From Procambarus clarkii (lineage: Eukaryota > Arthropoda > Malacostraca > Decapoda > Cambaridae), in the NCBI RefSeq assembly GCF_040958095.1, contig NC_091219.1:30179752-30243751 (forward strand): a DNA stretch of 64,000 nt, in the 5' to 3' direction. This document shows positions 1-9,505 of the stretch, piece by piece; the stretch's first letter is position 1, and each line of letters opens with the position of its first letter. Below the pieces are notes generated by a model, which saw nothing but the letters and a program-made list of their open reading frames with translations, did not search any database and was not told where the DNA came from. The position numbers and the translations under genes were made by a program.

Positions 1-40
1 GGAGACAGGAAAACAGAAGCCAGAGACACACAGACGGTTG

Positions 41-470
41 TCAATCACACCAGACGAAGAACTGAGGTGTTGGTAGCCGGCGTGAGGGTCTGGGGCTCCC
101 CCTTCCAACCCGGGAGGGGGGGGAGGGCCGATGTGGTGACATCATGCTCGTTTTCATTTGGGAAGTTCTGTCCACTAGTTCGGCTTTCAGTAGCAATATT
201 TTAACCAGAAATAGTGGTTTGTTTTAGTCACTTACCTTTCTGGGGGCCTGACCCAGTTGATGGCAGACAAAGAATGCTTCCAACCACACAGGGAAGTTTC
301 TATAGGCCATTGCTCCTCATGCCTCTCTGAGGGGGCCCAGGTGCTGGCTCGTGGTCCCTGGTAAGCCTAGAACGACATGCACATTGACCGATGTCTAATA
401 TATCCATATCAGCCTGGATAGCTCCGGGGAGCCATAGGGGGCTTTCCCCCCCCCCCCCCAGAAAGAAACA
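41..470 (-). mobile_element. DIRS-like terminal repeat (solo or truncated)
   Basis: This stretch matches at least eight other places in the window (for example 4593-4972, 21340-21770, 23750-24310 and 32880-33325). All share a G/C-rich start, a block with GTCCACTAGTTCGGCTTTC, a block with GGCCATTGCTCCTC, and an end at AGCTCCGGGGAGCC followed by a C-run. Where coding remnants adjoin it, this orientation is the 5' end of a minus-strand DIRS-like retrotransposon. No coding part adjoins this copy, so it is a solo or truncated terminal repeat inside an RTCB intron or beyond it. Confidence 0.6.
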
Positions 471-536
471 ATAATGATGCTATAATTTAAATAAAGGATG
501 TAAATAGATTATTGGATATATTAAGCTAAGTCATAC

Positions 537-643
537 CTGAGGTAAGCCTCTCTTCTTAGCTCTCATGGAGACCTTAGCTGGGTCTGCTTGTGCCATACGC
601 CCATACTCCTCACAATGCTCCTTATCTTCTGCCCAAATATAAC
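537..643 (-). CDS. RTCB: RTCB RNA ligase, coding exon 5 visible here (residues ~184-219)
   Basis: The minus strand reads an acceptor (TCTACAG) at 644-650, 107 coding bases, and a donor GTATGA at 531-536. With the single base carried over from the previous exon it gives 36 codons, including [14 protein letters not shown] and AKKRGLPQ. This matches animal RTCB just before its LGTLGAGNH segment, which must lie in the next exon, outside the window. RTCB joins RNA 2',3'-cyclic phosphate (via 3'-phosphate) ends to 5'-OH ends, using GTP and Mn2+, in tRNA splicing and XBP1 mRNA splicing. Phase is 1 in and 0 out, consistent with the neighbouring exon. No stop or frameshift is seen. Confidence 0.93.
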
Positions 644-1079
644 CTGTAGAATTGATTACCAAACTTAGTTTCCATCTCTGAATTCCTATAATAAACATTT
701 ACGCTTAAGGAAACTCAACAAACAAGCGACATTTTTACTGGAGATGAAGGAGGGATGTATCCCCAGCCCTTGTGCCAGGTATATTTCACAATACTCTAAG
801 TATGTACAAACAGTATTATAAACACACAGAAACCACACTAACGTGATGTATCAATGAGAAAATCCATAGGAAAATCCTCACAGCTTCGAATCCTCATTAC
901 GGCTCCTATGGATTTTATCAACGGCTGTATTATTAATATTGTTTTAAATAGCAAATGCCGCAGCCCTCATCTCGTGTACAAATTGGCACAAATAAAAATA
1001 CAGGAATGGATATGAAGAGCATAGGTGGCTTGTGTGTTGGGATGATTGGGTGTAGCTGTGTGGGTGGTTGAACAAAAAG
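644..1079. other. Intron sequence, nothing recognised
   Basis: AT-rich sequence of the RTCB intron between exons at 537-643 and 8819-8945. I see only a short inverted repeat around 858-915 (copies of ATCCATAGGA). No coding match, RNA gene or known repeat family was recognised. Confidence 0.4.
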
Positions 1080-1330
1080 TTAGGGGGGAGGTCCGCTGGT
1101 CGGTGTGGGTGAGAGGTTGGGGGAGGTCCGCTGGTCAGTGTGGCTGAGAGTTTGAGGGGAGGTTCGCTGGTCGGTGTGGCTGAGAGTTTGAGGGGAGGTT
1201 GGCTGGTCAGGTGTGGGTGTGAGAGGTTTGGGGGAGGTTGGGTGGTCAGGTGTGGGTGAGAGGTTGGGGGAGGTTGGCTGGTCAGGTGTGGGCGAGACGT
1301 TGGGGGGAGGTTGGCTGGTCAGGTGTGGAG
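1080..1330. repeat. Minisatellite, ~36-40 bp unit, G/T-rich
   Basis: About six to seven imperfect copies of a unit containing GTGTGGGTGAGAGGTTGGGG followed by GAGGTTGGCTGGTCAG. Early copies carry GTCCGCTGGTCGG variants. Open frames run through it on both strands only because the unit lacks stops. Confidence 0.85.
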
Positions 1331-3133
1331 GATTCATCCTGCTCCTGGCTCCCAAGCATCTGAGGGTTTCGGAGTCGGGGCAGGGTTTTCTTGGCAAGAC
1401 TCGGGTGGTTTTTCGGGATGCGCCAATACGCAATAAAGGATGGAGCCAGAGTCGATTGACCGTCGCCAACACAACACGAAGTTAACCCCCGCCACTCAAG
1501 CGGGCAGGTCCAACAGAATGCATGCGTAACCCCCAATGAAAAGAAAGGGCAGTCAGCGAGCCGGCACCTCGTAATGCACCCAGTAAGGAAAAGAGGAGCC
1601 AAACTCAAAAGAAGAAGGATCCATTGCCAAAGTGTAATCCGAGACTCGCAGGAGGTAAGCCTCGGCAGGAGAAACGGGCTCGAGTGCCTCTGCCGCCGAA
1701 CCGGAATGAGCAGTCCCCGAAACCACCCGAGTCTTGCCAAGAAAACCCTGCCCTGACTCCGAAACCCTCAGATGCTTGGGAGCCAGGAGCAGGATGAAAC
1801 ACAGCAGGGAAAGGACAAGGGGGCACGAACAAAACCAAAGTTGAGGCGAGTAACACCCCAAGTCTGGGTTTCAATAACCAAAGCAGGGCAGCTGCAGGGC
1901 ATCCGGAAAGGCAACCAACCTAACTCATTACAACAACCTAAAATCGTGCATACAACGCTGAAGATGCCTGCACCCAAATATCAACATCAGTGGACTGGGT
2001 GAATTAGAGTACAAGCCAGAAATACCTCTCTGAATCCAGGTCAAAGGTGTCATTGACCCCACAGGCAGCATGACGAAGACAAAGACTGTGAGTGTCCCCT
2101 TGAGACAAGGGGAGAGAGCAACCTTCAAACTCGCATAAAGTGAGGTGGGACTCTGAGGACTCCTCCATCAGACCAATGAGCCTCAATGGGGGGTTCCCAG
2201 GGCCCTTAGGCTGGCTGCTAAGGGAAGCCCAGGCAAGGTACTATTTTTTTTTTTTATTTTTTTTTTTTTTGAGATACTGTATATACAAGAGTTGTTACAT
2301 TCTTGTACAGCCACTAGTACGCGTAGCGTTTCGGGCAGGTCCCTGGAATACGACCCCCTGCCGCGAAGAATCGTTTTTTCATCCAAGTACACATTTTACT
2401 GTTGCGTTAAACAGAGGCTACAGTTAAGGAATTGCGCCCAGTAAATCCTCCCCGGCCAGGATACGAACCCATGACATAGCGCTCGCGGAACGCCAGGCGA
2501 GTGTCTTACCACTACACCACGGAGACTGGTACTACTAACCAGTTATCCCAGAGCTACCAAGCAAGCAAGCAAACTAAAAGCTGAACCCTTGCAATGTGTG
2601 CAATCACAGGGACCTAGCGGAAGGCCACCAAAATCATACAAGTGGTCCTACAGCCACACCAGACAAAACAAAAAAGGAAAAACCCTGCAAAAGTACATCT
2701 CCAGGGAAACAGAATCGGCCGCTCTGCATATATCAGACAGCTGCACAGAGCCATGCACCCCAGCCAGCAACAATACTACCTCCTACCCAAGGCCAAACAG
2801 GAGTAAGAATCACCCCAGCTGAACCCTAAGGGCGGGCAATCACCAAGTAGTCACAGAACCACGTGGAGGTAACGTCTCACGAAAGGCTCATGGAAGTTAA
2901 CCCTAAGCCGCAAGGGCAGTACTTACAGGGCATTAGGGAAGGTGGCCCTAGGTGCATACAGCCCCAGTACTCTTTTGTTACTCCTGGCTCAAACACCACC
3001 AACAAAGAACAACAACACTGCTCAAAAAATGGAGCCAGAGTCAATTGACTGTCGCCAACACAACAGCCTCATGAACTGGGGTTGAGTAGCTGGTGCGGGA
3101 GGTCTGGGATCCTCCCTTCCCCCTCTTGCGGAG
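1331..3133 (-). mobile_element. DIRS-like retrotransposon copy A, 5' part (decayed ORF1)
   Basis: On the minus strand this carries fragments of the ORF1 (gag-like) protein seen in other copies here. One is a Cys/His block at about 2050-2170 reading CEFEGCSLPL then CLRHAAC. Another, at 1700-1800, contains LAPKHLRVSESGQGF. Stops and frameshifts separate them. The 5' untranslated part (2540-3060) matches 20720-21330. A ~100-base inverted duplicate of the 1700-1800 segment lies at 1327-1425. The terminal repeat of this copy is at 4593-4972, displaced by a DNA transposon. DIRS elements encode gag, RT-RNase H and a tyrosine recombinase; only ORF1 remains here. Confidence 0.65.
2244..2527 (-). mobile_element. 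tRNA-headed SINE with 7-bp target duplication
   Basis: The minus strand begins with a tRNA-like head. It has an A box like TGGTGTAGTGG and a B box GGTTCGTATCC, but an anticodon arm that does not fold as a normal 7-base loop. It ends in an A-rich tail, seen as a T-run at 2244-2270. Both sides carry GGTACTA (2237-2243 and 2528-2534), and the uninterrupted DIRS sequence near 20777 has a single GGTACTA. This is therefore a clean insertion into DIRS copy A. Pol III transcription from the internal promoter is expected for the family; activity is not shown. Confidence 0.82.
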
Positions 3134-4592
3134 CAACCCATTCTCGCAAATTCGTAAAATCAATATTGATTTATTAAATAAGTGCATAGGTGACATACTA
3201 AACATAATAGATACCCTTAAAAAGCTTCATAGAAAACACCGACCTTACCTAACCTTGTTAGTATCTTAAGATTAGCATCTTATAGCTTCGTAATTACAAT
3301 TGTTACTTAACCTATTATAGGTATAGGTTAAGTAATAATTGTAATTACGAAGCAATAAGATGCTTATCTTAAGATACTAACAAGGTTAGGTAAGGTCGGT
3401 GTTTTCTATGAAGCTTTTTAAGGGTATCTATTATGTTTAGTATATCACCTATGCACGTAGTTAACACTTTCGCACTTTAGATTAGAGATAACTCGTCGCC
3501 GTTTTTTCTTACGATTCCGCATAACAGCCTACTTTTCTCGTCCATCGAAAAAATATTTCTATAAATTCCATTTTTTAACCGAAATGGATGGGGATACTCT
3601 CAGATTATATACGTTTTGTAGAGAATTTATTTGCGAATTTTTTGGTACCAGAATGAATATTATATCACAAACTTCTATGAGTAAAAAAAAAATACACAAA
3701 GTATGTTTGGGGGTGTGGCGAGCGTGTGGCAGTGGGTTCCCTTTAGCCGTTGATATATCCAACACGTGGGAAATATTTGTATGTGTTATGTATATGTCTG
3801 TGTAGGGAATTTTACTGCGATCACTGTCATACAAATTATAAAATGTTTCAACAAGTATAAACATGACAAACATCAAACGAACGAAAACAATGCGTTCGTT
3901 TCTGCCGCGAACACATACTGAGCGACGTGGTTCTATATTTGGCGCTTCTCTTACACATGCTGTGTACAAATGTTATACATTTCATCTTATAGACAATTTT
4001 ATTGCGAACACATTGGTATAAAAAAGAAATACGTACATAGAAAAGTAGGGCCAGGAAACGTATAAACTTTCCAAGCATGATTTCCCCCCTGTGTTTTCGC
4101 CAGTGCGCTCGCGGCTAACTACTCTCCACTTCACACACTCTTGCGGGTGGGCAATTACCTATATTAAACATTCATATGCATATGTCCGTGTAGAGAATTT
4201 TATTGCGATTCCAATGATACCAAAATTAGCGATGTAGGACAACTGTAGGCTTCGCAACCATTAAGAGAGTTATAACATTTTGTTGCTGTTTGGCGCTCTC
4301 GGCGAGTGATCTGCATAGTTTTTTATTTGGTGTTGATACTCCTTATGCTTGGGCGGCATTTTATAGGTATGCTCTTATAGACAATTTCATTGCGAACACA
4401 GTGATACCAAATTTAAATACGTGCACCTTCAATTATTGTCAGGACAGTCAAAAGAGTGCACACTTTTTCGGTCTTACCGCATAGGCGCGCGAAGTGCCGA
4501 AAGCATCTGGGGTATTGGTTTTTTTTGAGCGCCGAGAGCGCGAAAGTGTTAATAAGTCAATATTGACTTTACGAATTTGCGAGAACGGGTTG
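3134..4592. mobile_element. Long-hairpin MITE inserted in DIRS copy A
   Basis: The two ends are inverted copies: CAACCCATTCTCGCAAATTC at the left, and its complement with one change (GAATTTGCGAGAACGGGTTG) at the right. The complementarity continues inwards so that 3134-3300 folds onto 3310-3460 plus 4553-4592. The element was originally about 380 bp and almost wholly palindromic. The right arm is split by a piggyBac-type MITE (3465-4548) placed exactly at a TTAA. No coding capacity. Superfamily is not assigned; no clear target duplication was found. Confidence 0.8.
3465..4548 (+). mobile_element. Non-autonomous piggyBac-type element (MITE), TTAA-flanked
   Basis: Flanked by TTAA at 3461-3464 and 4549-4552. 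The ends are CACTTTCGC and its inverse GCGAAAGTG. Length 1084 bp. A related copy at 30237-31979 carries a piggyBac Cys-rich transposase tail that is deleted here at about 3601, which supports the family. Inside, a motif like TAGAGAATTTTATTGCGAAC recurs near 3617, 3801, 3988, 4189 and 4377. The element sits in the arm of a hairpin MITE that itself sits in a DIRS terminal repeat. Frames that look open inside it are shared by copies but show no known domain. Confidence 0.85.
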
Positions 4593-4972
4593 TACAGAGG
4601 GGAAGGGGAGACGCTGGGCAGACAGCGGCGCGGCAGCTGTGGTGACGTAATGCTTGTTTGCTTGTTTTCGATTGGGGAGTTCTATTTGCTAGTTCAGCTT
4701 TCGGTTTGCAATTTTTAATCCGCCATAATTTGTTTTGGAATTTCTACCTTTCTGGATGCCTGACCTGATAGATGGCAGACAGACTGCTTCCAATTACATG
4801 GGGGTGTTTATAGGCCATTGCTCCTTGTGCTTCATCTGAGGGGGCCAGATTTTGGCGCTGGTCCCTGGTAGGCCTAGAACTCCAGCGATTGACTGTTGCC
4901 ACATTCTAATATATGCACATCAGCCTGGTATAGCTCCGGGGAGCCAAAGGGGCTCTCCGCAGAAAACAAATT
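4593..4972 (-). mobile_element. 5' terminal repeat of DIRS-like copy A
   Basis: This continues the G/C-rich repeat that breaks off at 3133 and ends at AGCTCCGGGGAGCC before a short run of purines. The split by the MITE at 3134-4592 explains its distance from ORF1. Confidence 0.65.
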
Positions 4973-5251
4973 TAAATATTCCTAGGCCTAGTATAGCATA
5001 CACATGTACTATATTAGACCTCAGATCATGTATTAGGCCTAGGAAGGGTAGGTTAGCTTAGTTTAATTTAACCCAGCCTAGGTTGTGGGGGGTGGTTCTC
5101 TTCTGTTACCCTGATGTTTCACAGCGAACGCTAGTTGTCAGTTTGTCTGCAGCAGACGGGTTATCGGCCTAGCTGGCCCCAGTGCCTGGGCTTCCTGTAG
5201 GGATAACGTACCCTACGGGCCCTGGAAATCCACGGTGGGCTCGGGGGTAAC

Positions 5252-5839
5252 ATGGATGTGTCTTCCGAGTCCCGTCTCACCTTATGCGATGCCGAGGGTT
5301 GTTTGTTGCCTCTGCCTCGTGGTGACGATCATCCATCCTGCCTCCGTCATGCTGCCTGTTGGTTCGGTGACACACACGACCAAGTCTTGCAGGACTTGTT
5401 CCCAGCTTGTTATTCACTTTCTCCATTCCTCGTCTGAGGATGTTGGGGTCAGGCAGCGGCTTGGTTGCATCCTAAGTATTCTGTGTTGCAACGGGCCAGG
5501 TTGGTTGCCCAGTTGGAAGCCCTGGAGCTACCCCATTTGAGTTTTTTGGAACCAGGAACTAGGGCCTTTGTTACTTCAACCTTTGTTCTGTCCGTGCCCT
5601 TGCTTCCTTCCCAGGTGGGTGTGGTTCGCCCTGCTCCTTCCCCTCCCCCTGCTTCTGACTCCCAAGCATTGGAGGGTTTTGGGGCCGGGGCAGGGTTAAG
5701 GATGAGGGCCTTAGATGAAACTAGGGTGGCTTTGGGGGTTGCCCCTTCTGACTCGGGTACAGAGGTCGAGTCCTATTTCCCCTCCAAGGCCTCTGAGTCG
5801 ACCAAGCAGGCTCCTCTCCCTTTGAAGCTTTTCCCCTAG
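5252..5839 (+). pseudogene. DIRS-like ORF1 (gag-like) remnant
   Basis: The first part reads SSESRLTLCDAEGCLLPLP and CLRHAACWFGD, a Cys/His pattern (C-x4-C ... H-x2-C-x2-HAAC) shared with minus-strand remnants near 2050-2170 and, in part, 20640-20702. A second part in another frame (from 5465) reads QRARLVAQLEALELPHLS and then a Pro/Ser-rich stretch. A frameshift near 5430-5470 breaks it. I infer a nucleic-acid-binding gag-like protein from its position ahead of RT and recombinase in the fuller copies. No fold is confirmed. Confidence 0.5.
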
Positions 5840-7276
5840 GACTCGGCCTGTTATTCAAGGGTGGTGGACGTGGATATGGGCTCTGCCCATATCCAGGGCA
5901 GGATATGGCAGGCCCTGACCAGGGCCTGTGTCGGGGGGTTCCAAGATGCCGGGGTAGCCTGCTTGGGCTCTTTTTTTTTTATCCTGCCTAGGCCCTTGTG
6001 CCTTTTAGGCAAGATTTTTCCGTGGAAAGCCGGGGATTTTCCGTACCCTCCTTCCCCTTCTGCTTTGCTTTTAACGCATTTGCTGGTGTGATTGGCATCA
6101 GTCAAAAATTGACTGCATTTTTGGCTGGGATGTTTTGCAGCAGTTTCGTAGTTTGTTTTGGCGGCCATTTTGCCTCCTGGGGGCGCTTCCTTGCACGGCT
6201 GCTTGGCGGCGCTGCACGGCTGCTTGGCGGCGCTGCACGTCTTGTTTACATTTGGCAGCTGGGTGTTTGCAATTGCTTTGGGGGCATTTTTCACTTCTGT
6301 CTTGTGCTTTTTTTCTCCTTGGTGTCTATGTTGTTCCCTTTAAAGTGACATATCTCTGTTTGGGTTATGTCTGCTCTGATTAGGGGCACAGAGATCTGTA
6401 GATTGTTCCGAGCTCTTGCATCCTTGCCGAGGTGGTGTTAGTTGTCAAGGCGAGTTCGTGCTTCTCTCACTGTGCTCATCTTGTTGTGCTTGCGGGGGTC
6501 GTGCTTTGGCTCTTCGGGCCCCCCGCCTCCCAGTGTTTTTCCTGAGGTTCCCATTTCTGGGTTTTTGGTGCTCCTGTGGTTCTCCGTTTGTAGCCTTCAC
6601 CTCGGCTCTGCCTCCTGCATTCCCTTCCTTCCTCCTCTGCCTCTGGGCAAGTTTATTTTCTTGTTTCTGTGGCTCCTTTGGGTGCTTGCTTACCCCAGTG
6701 TCCCTTTCTTAGATGTTCTGCTTGTTTTGGGGACGTCCATTTTTTCCCTACCCTGTATTGTTTGTATTGGTACAAATGCATTTCTTTTATCTTTTATTCT
6801 GGATGTTTGGGTTCTTGGGGCTCTTTTATACCCCCTTTGGTACGTGTTGTTTGCTTTTGGTCCATCCTTCTTATGGATGTGTATCCTGTTGTGCATTTTC
6901 CCTGGGTCTGTCTGTGGTTACTCTTCAGCTGCAGATTCGCATTCCTTGTCTTGTTTCTTATCTTCAAGGCATCCTACTCTGTATAGTTTCCTTGGGGATT
7001 TTGGGTGAAGGCCTTGTCTCACACTCTTACGGTTTCCCGACTGATTCTGGGGTAGTTTTCTTTATATTCCTCTGAGCACCGGTTTTGGGCCTGGTGACCT
7101 TGCCCTGTATGCTCTTCCAGCTCCAAAGCCTTCAACCCTCGGTATCTTGTCCGTCTTATGGCCGTTTAGCCAATTTTTTTTTTTCTTTTCTTTTTTAAAT
7201 CAAGGTATTGTGACTTACCCTTCCGTATTCTATTACTTTTATGGGCACCTCTTGATACTTTTCATCCCATAGTCAT

Positions 7277-7932
7277 TTGGTTTGGGATTGTCTTTTGGAT
7301 GCATTACTCTTATGGGCTTTCGCCTTGGAGTCGGGTTGGGGAGCTTCATGCTCTTTTGCGCAAGGGTTCCTACTCGTATGGTTTTGGGGGACGTTTTGTT
7401 CTTCTGCAGCCCTCACCTTTTCTGGCGAAGAATGTGACGGATGGTTTTCGGAGGGGTCCCTGGGTTGTTGATGCTTGGTTAGGCTGGGGGTGCATCATGT
7501 TTTCAATCCAGTCGCAGCTTTACGTCACTACCTGCGTGCCTCTGGTTCAGCGATGGTAGGACACGCTCTGAGTTGCTCCGGTTGCTTGTTCTATTGATCG
7601 TGTCTCTCAGATTGTCCGCAGGGTTCTCAAGACTAGCCAGCCTGCGGTCTACCCTCCTGCCCATGTTGTAAGGACATATGCTGTTCTTGTGGCTGTCTTG
7701 GTATTATGTCTTGGGTCGTCGACATTCGGGCATGGAGATTTTGGTTGTCGAACAGCGTCCAGGCCACCAGATATCTTGTCGACGTTCTGGGCCCTCCGCG
7801 GCCTTGTGTTGCCTTGGGGTGTCTGTCGCGGCCTGTTGTCTCATCTTTGTCGTGCTGCAGTCTCCCGGATTAGTTCCTGTTTTTACTTATCTGTCGGTAG
7901 TTAGCTTCAGGAGGCCGACGGGGATCCTCACA
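7277..7932 (+). pseudogene. DIRS tyrosine recombinase remnant
   Basis: Translated pieces read ELHALLRKGSYSYGFGGRF, PSPFLAKNVTDGFRRGPW and VVDAWLGWGCIM. After a break comes HVVRTYAVLVAVLVL (His codon at 7662-7664, Arg at 7671-7673), which fits the H-x-x-R box of tyrosine recombinases as used by DIRS elements. The C-terminal region that should carry the nucleophile Tyr is scrambled. Several stops and frameshifts make it inactive. The same block is seen at 14330-15047 (minus) and 23516-23740 (plus). Confidence 0.6.
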
Positions 7933-7959
7933 GAAAACCAGTGTTGAATGTAATGAAAT

Positions 7960-8430
7960 GCCATTTCCTGGGCGAGCCCCAGAGGCTTCCTGACACCCTC
8001 CCTTCCTCCAGTCAGTGGTTTTTTATCACTCTACGAACTGGGGGTGGTGTGGCCGAATCGCCTGAGCAGCTCATCTCACTGACAAGAGGGTGCGATAGTG
8101 GGATGACGATTTGCTTGTTTCATGTTTTTTGGGGGGCAGTTCTTTGACTCTGTTCGGATGTAGGCTGCACTTTTCATCAGTTCGAGGTTTGTATCGTCTT
8201 GCCTACCTTTCTGGTGGTTTTCCCGGTCACTGGCAGACACAATAAGCTCTAATGCAGAGTGCTCATACTGGCCATTGCTTCCTGAGTATCTCTGAGGGGA
8301 CCAGGTTCTGGCACTGGTCTCCGGTAGGCACTCGAACCCCAAGGACTGATGGACCCAAACTAATATGGCACTTGTCAGTTTGATAGCTTCAGGGAGCCTT
8401 TGGGGCTCACCCTGAAAATTATGTTTCATT
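7960..8430 (+). mobile_element. 3' terminal repeat of DIRS-like copy B
   Basis: Begins near TTGAATGTAATGAAATGCC and runs through the GGCCATTGC block to GAGCCTTTGGGGCTC. Relative to the coding direction it is inverted compared with the 5' repeats of minus-strand copies, as expected for DIRS inverted terminal repeats. Divergence from the other copies is high. Confidence 0.55.
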
Positions 8431-8818
8431 ACATTAAACGTTGGTGTTTTTATCGTTTGATGTACTGTACTAATGCATGATTGTAACATTAAACTAAATG
8501 AAGCAAATCATGCTTCAAAATGCATTAAAAAATAACTAATTATTTTTTTGAAATATGCACAAATTTGTCTATAACTTGCACTAATAAATACCATAAAAGT
8601 TGTATAACAAAAATTATTAGATGCAATGGATGGGGTGTCCAAAACTTATTACAGTATATTTATGCAGAACTTCACTACATTATATAATTTAAATAAATAA
8701 ACATTTCCAGGAATTCCTGTTAACTAACATACACTTATAGCATAAATAACAATTATAGGATTTAAAAGCTGTTTTCAGTATACTTGGTGCTTTATAATTG
8801 TTCACATTTGGAACATAC
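8431..8818. other. Intron sequence, nothing recognised
   Basis: AT-rich RTCB intron sequence between the DIRS repeat and the exon at 8819. No coding match or repeat family seen. Confidence 0.4.
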
Positions 8819-8945
8819 CTTCTCTGAGTGACCAATCCATACCCATCTCGAGGGCTTCCTCTAAATCGCGTGCAGTCATGGGAATAATACCCTTTGAACC
8901 AACTCCTACTGGGATGTGGTCAAACATAGACTGCGCTAACGGCTC
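8819..8945 (-). CDS. RTCB: RTCB RNA ligase, coding exon 4 (residues ~142-184)
   Basis: Minus strand: acceptor TGACAG at 8946-8951, 127 coding bases, donor GTATG at 8814-8818. The product includes [19 protein letters not shown] and [16 protein letters not shown], which align without gaps to animal RTCB ([12 protein letters not shown] is nearly invariant). Phase is 0 in and 1 out, matching exons 3 and 5. Reading frame is intact. Confidence 0.95.
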
Positions 8946-9016
8946 CTGTCAAAATGATATGGAAATGAGAAATACAACATTTTTGTGGAAGCTTTTGTAT
9001 GTGTGTATGTGCAATT

Positions 9017-9505
9017 ACCTAACTGTAGTTAAAGGATAAGAGCTACACTTGAGGTGTCCCATCTACCCAACACTCTTTGTCATATAACGCTTTGAAACTA
9101 CTGACAGTTTTGGCCTCCACCACCTTCTCACTTAACTTGATCCAACCGTCTACCACTCTGTTTGCGCAAGTGAATTTTCTTATATTTCTTCGGCATCATT
9201 GTTTAGTTAGTTTAAATATATGACCTCTTGTTCTTAAAGTTCCAGGTCTCGGGAAATCTTCCCTATCAATTTTATCAATTCCTGTTACTATTTTGTATGC
9301 AGTGATCATATCACCTCTTTTCCTTCTGTCTTCTAGTTTTGGCATATTTAATGCCTCAAGCCGCCTCTTGTAGCTCTTGTCCTTCAGTTCTGGGAGCCAC
9401 TTAGTGGCATGTCTTTGCACCTTTTCGGTTTGTTGATGTGCTGCTTTAGATATGGGCACCAGACAACCGCTGCATATTCCAGCTTTGGTCTAACAAAAGT
9501 CTGAA
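9017..9505 (-). mobile_element. LINE A (CR1/Jockey-type) 3' end
   Basis: Minus-strand remnant of the C-terminal part of ORF2 (RHATKWLPELKDKSY, EALNMPKLEDRRKRGDM, YKIVTGIDKIDREDFPRPG), then the 3' end near AATTACCTAACTGTAGTTA. It matches the 3' ends at 17983-18290, 47525-47900 and 53022-53290. It stops at 9505 where a plus-strand 5' segment of the same family begins. Confidence 0.8.

Larger units (their letters stand above)
5060..7950 (+). mobile_element. DIRS-like retrotransposon copy B, internally deleted
   Basis: Plus-strand element with an ORF1 remnant at 5252-5839 and a tyrosine recombinase remnant at 7277-7932, followed by an inverted terminal repeat at 7960-8430. The RT-RNase H part expected between them is not recognisable; 5850-7080 is GT-rich with open but unidentified frames, and a 21-bp duplication lies near 6195-6240. 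DIRS elements integrate by recombinase rather than integrase, so no target duplication is expected. The copy lies in the RTCB intron, antisense to the gene. Confidence 0.6.

Noticed and set aside
2449..2527. tRNA gene on the minus strand
   Set aside because: A and B boxes are present, but the anticodon arm does not fold normally and an A-tailed SINE body with target duplication follows.
5850..7080. Membrane-protein gene with several hydrophobic frames (for example 6442-7008)
   Set aside because: Phe/Leu/Cys-rich frames in several phases come from GT-rich sequence inside a DIRS copy; no conserved pattern or start context.
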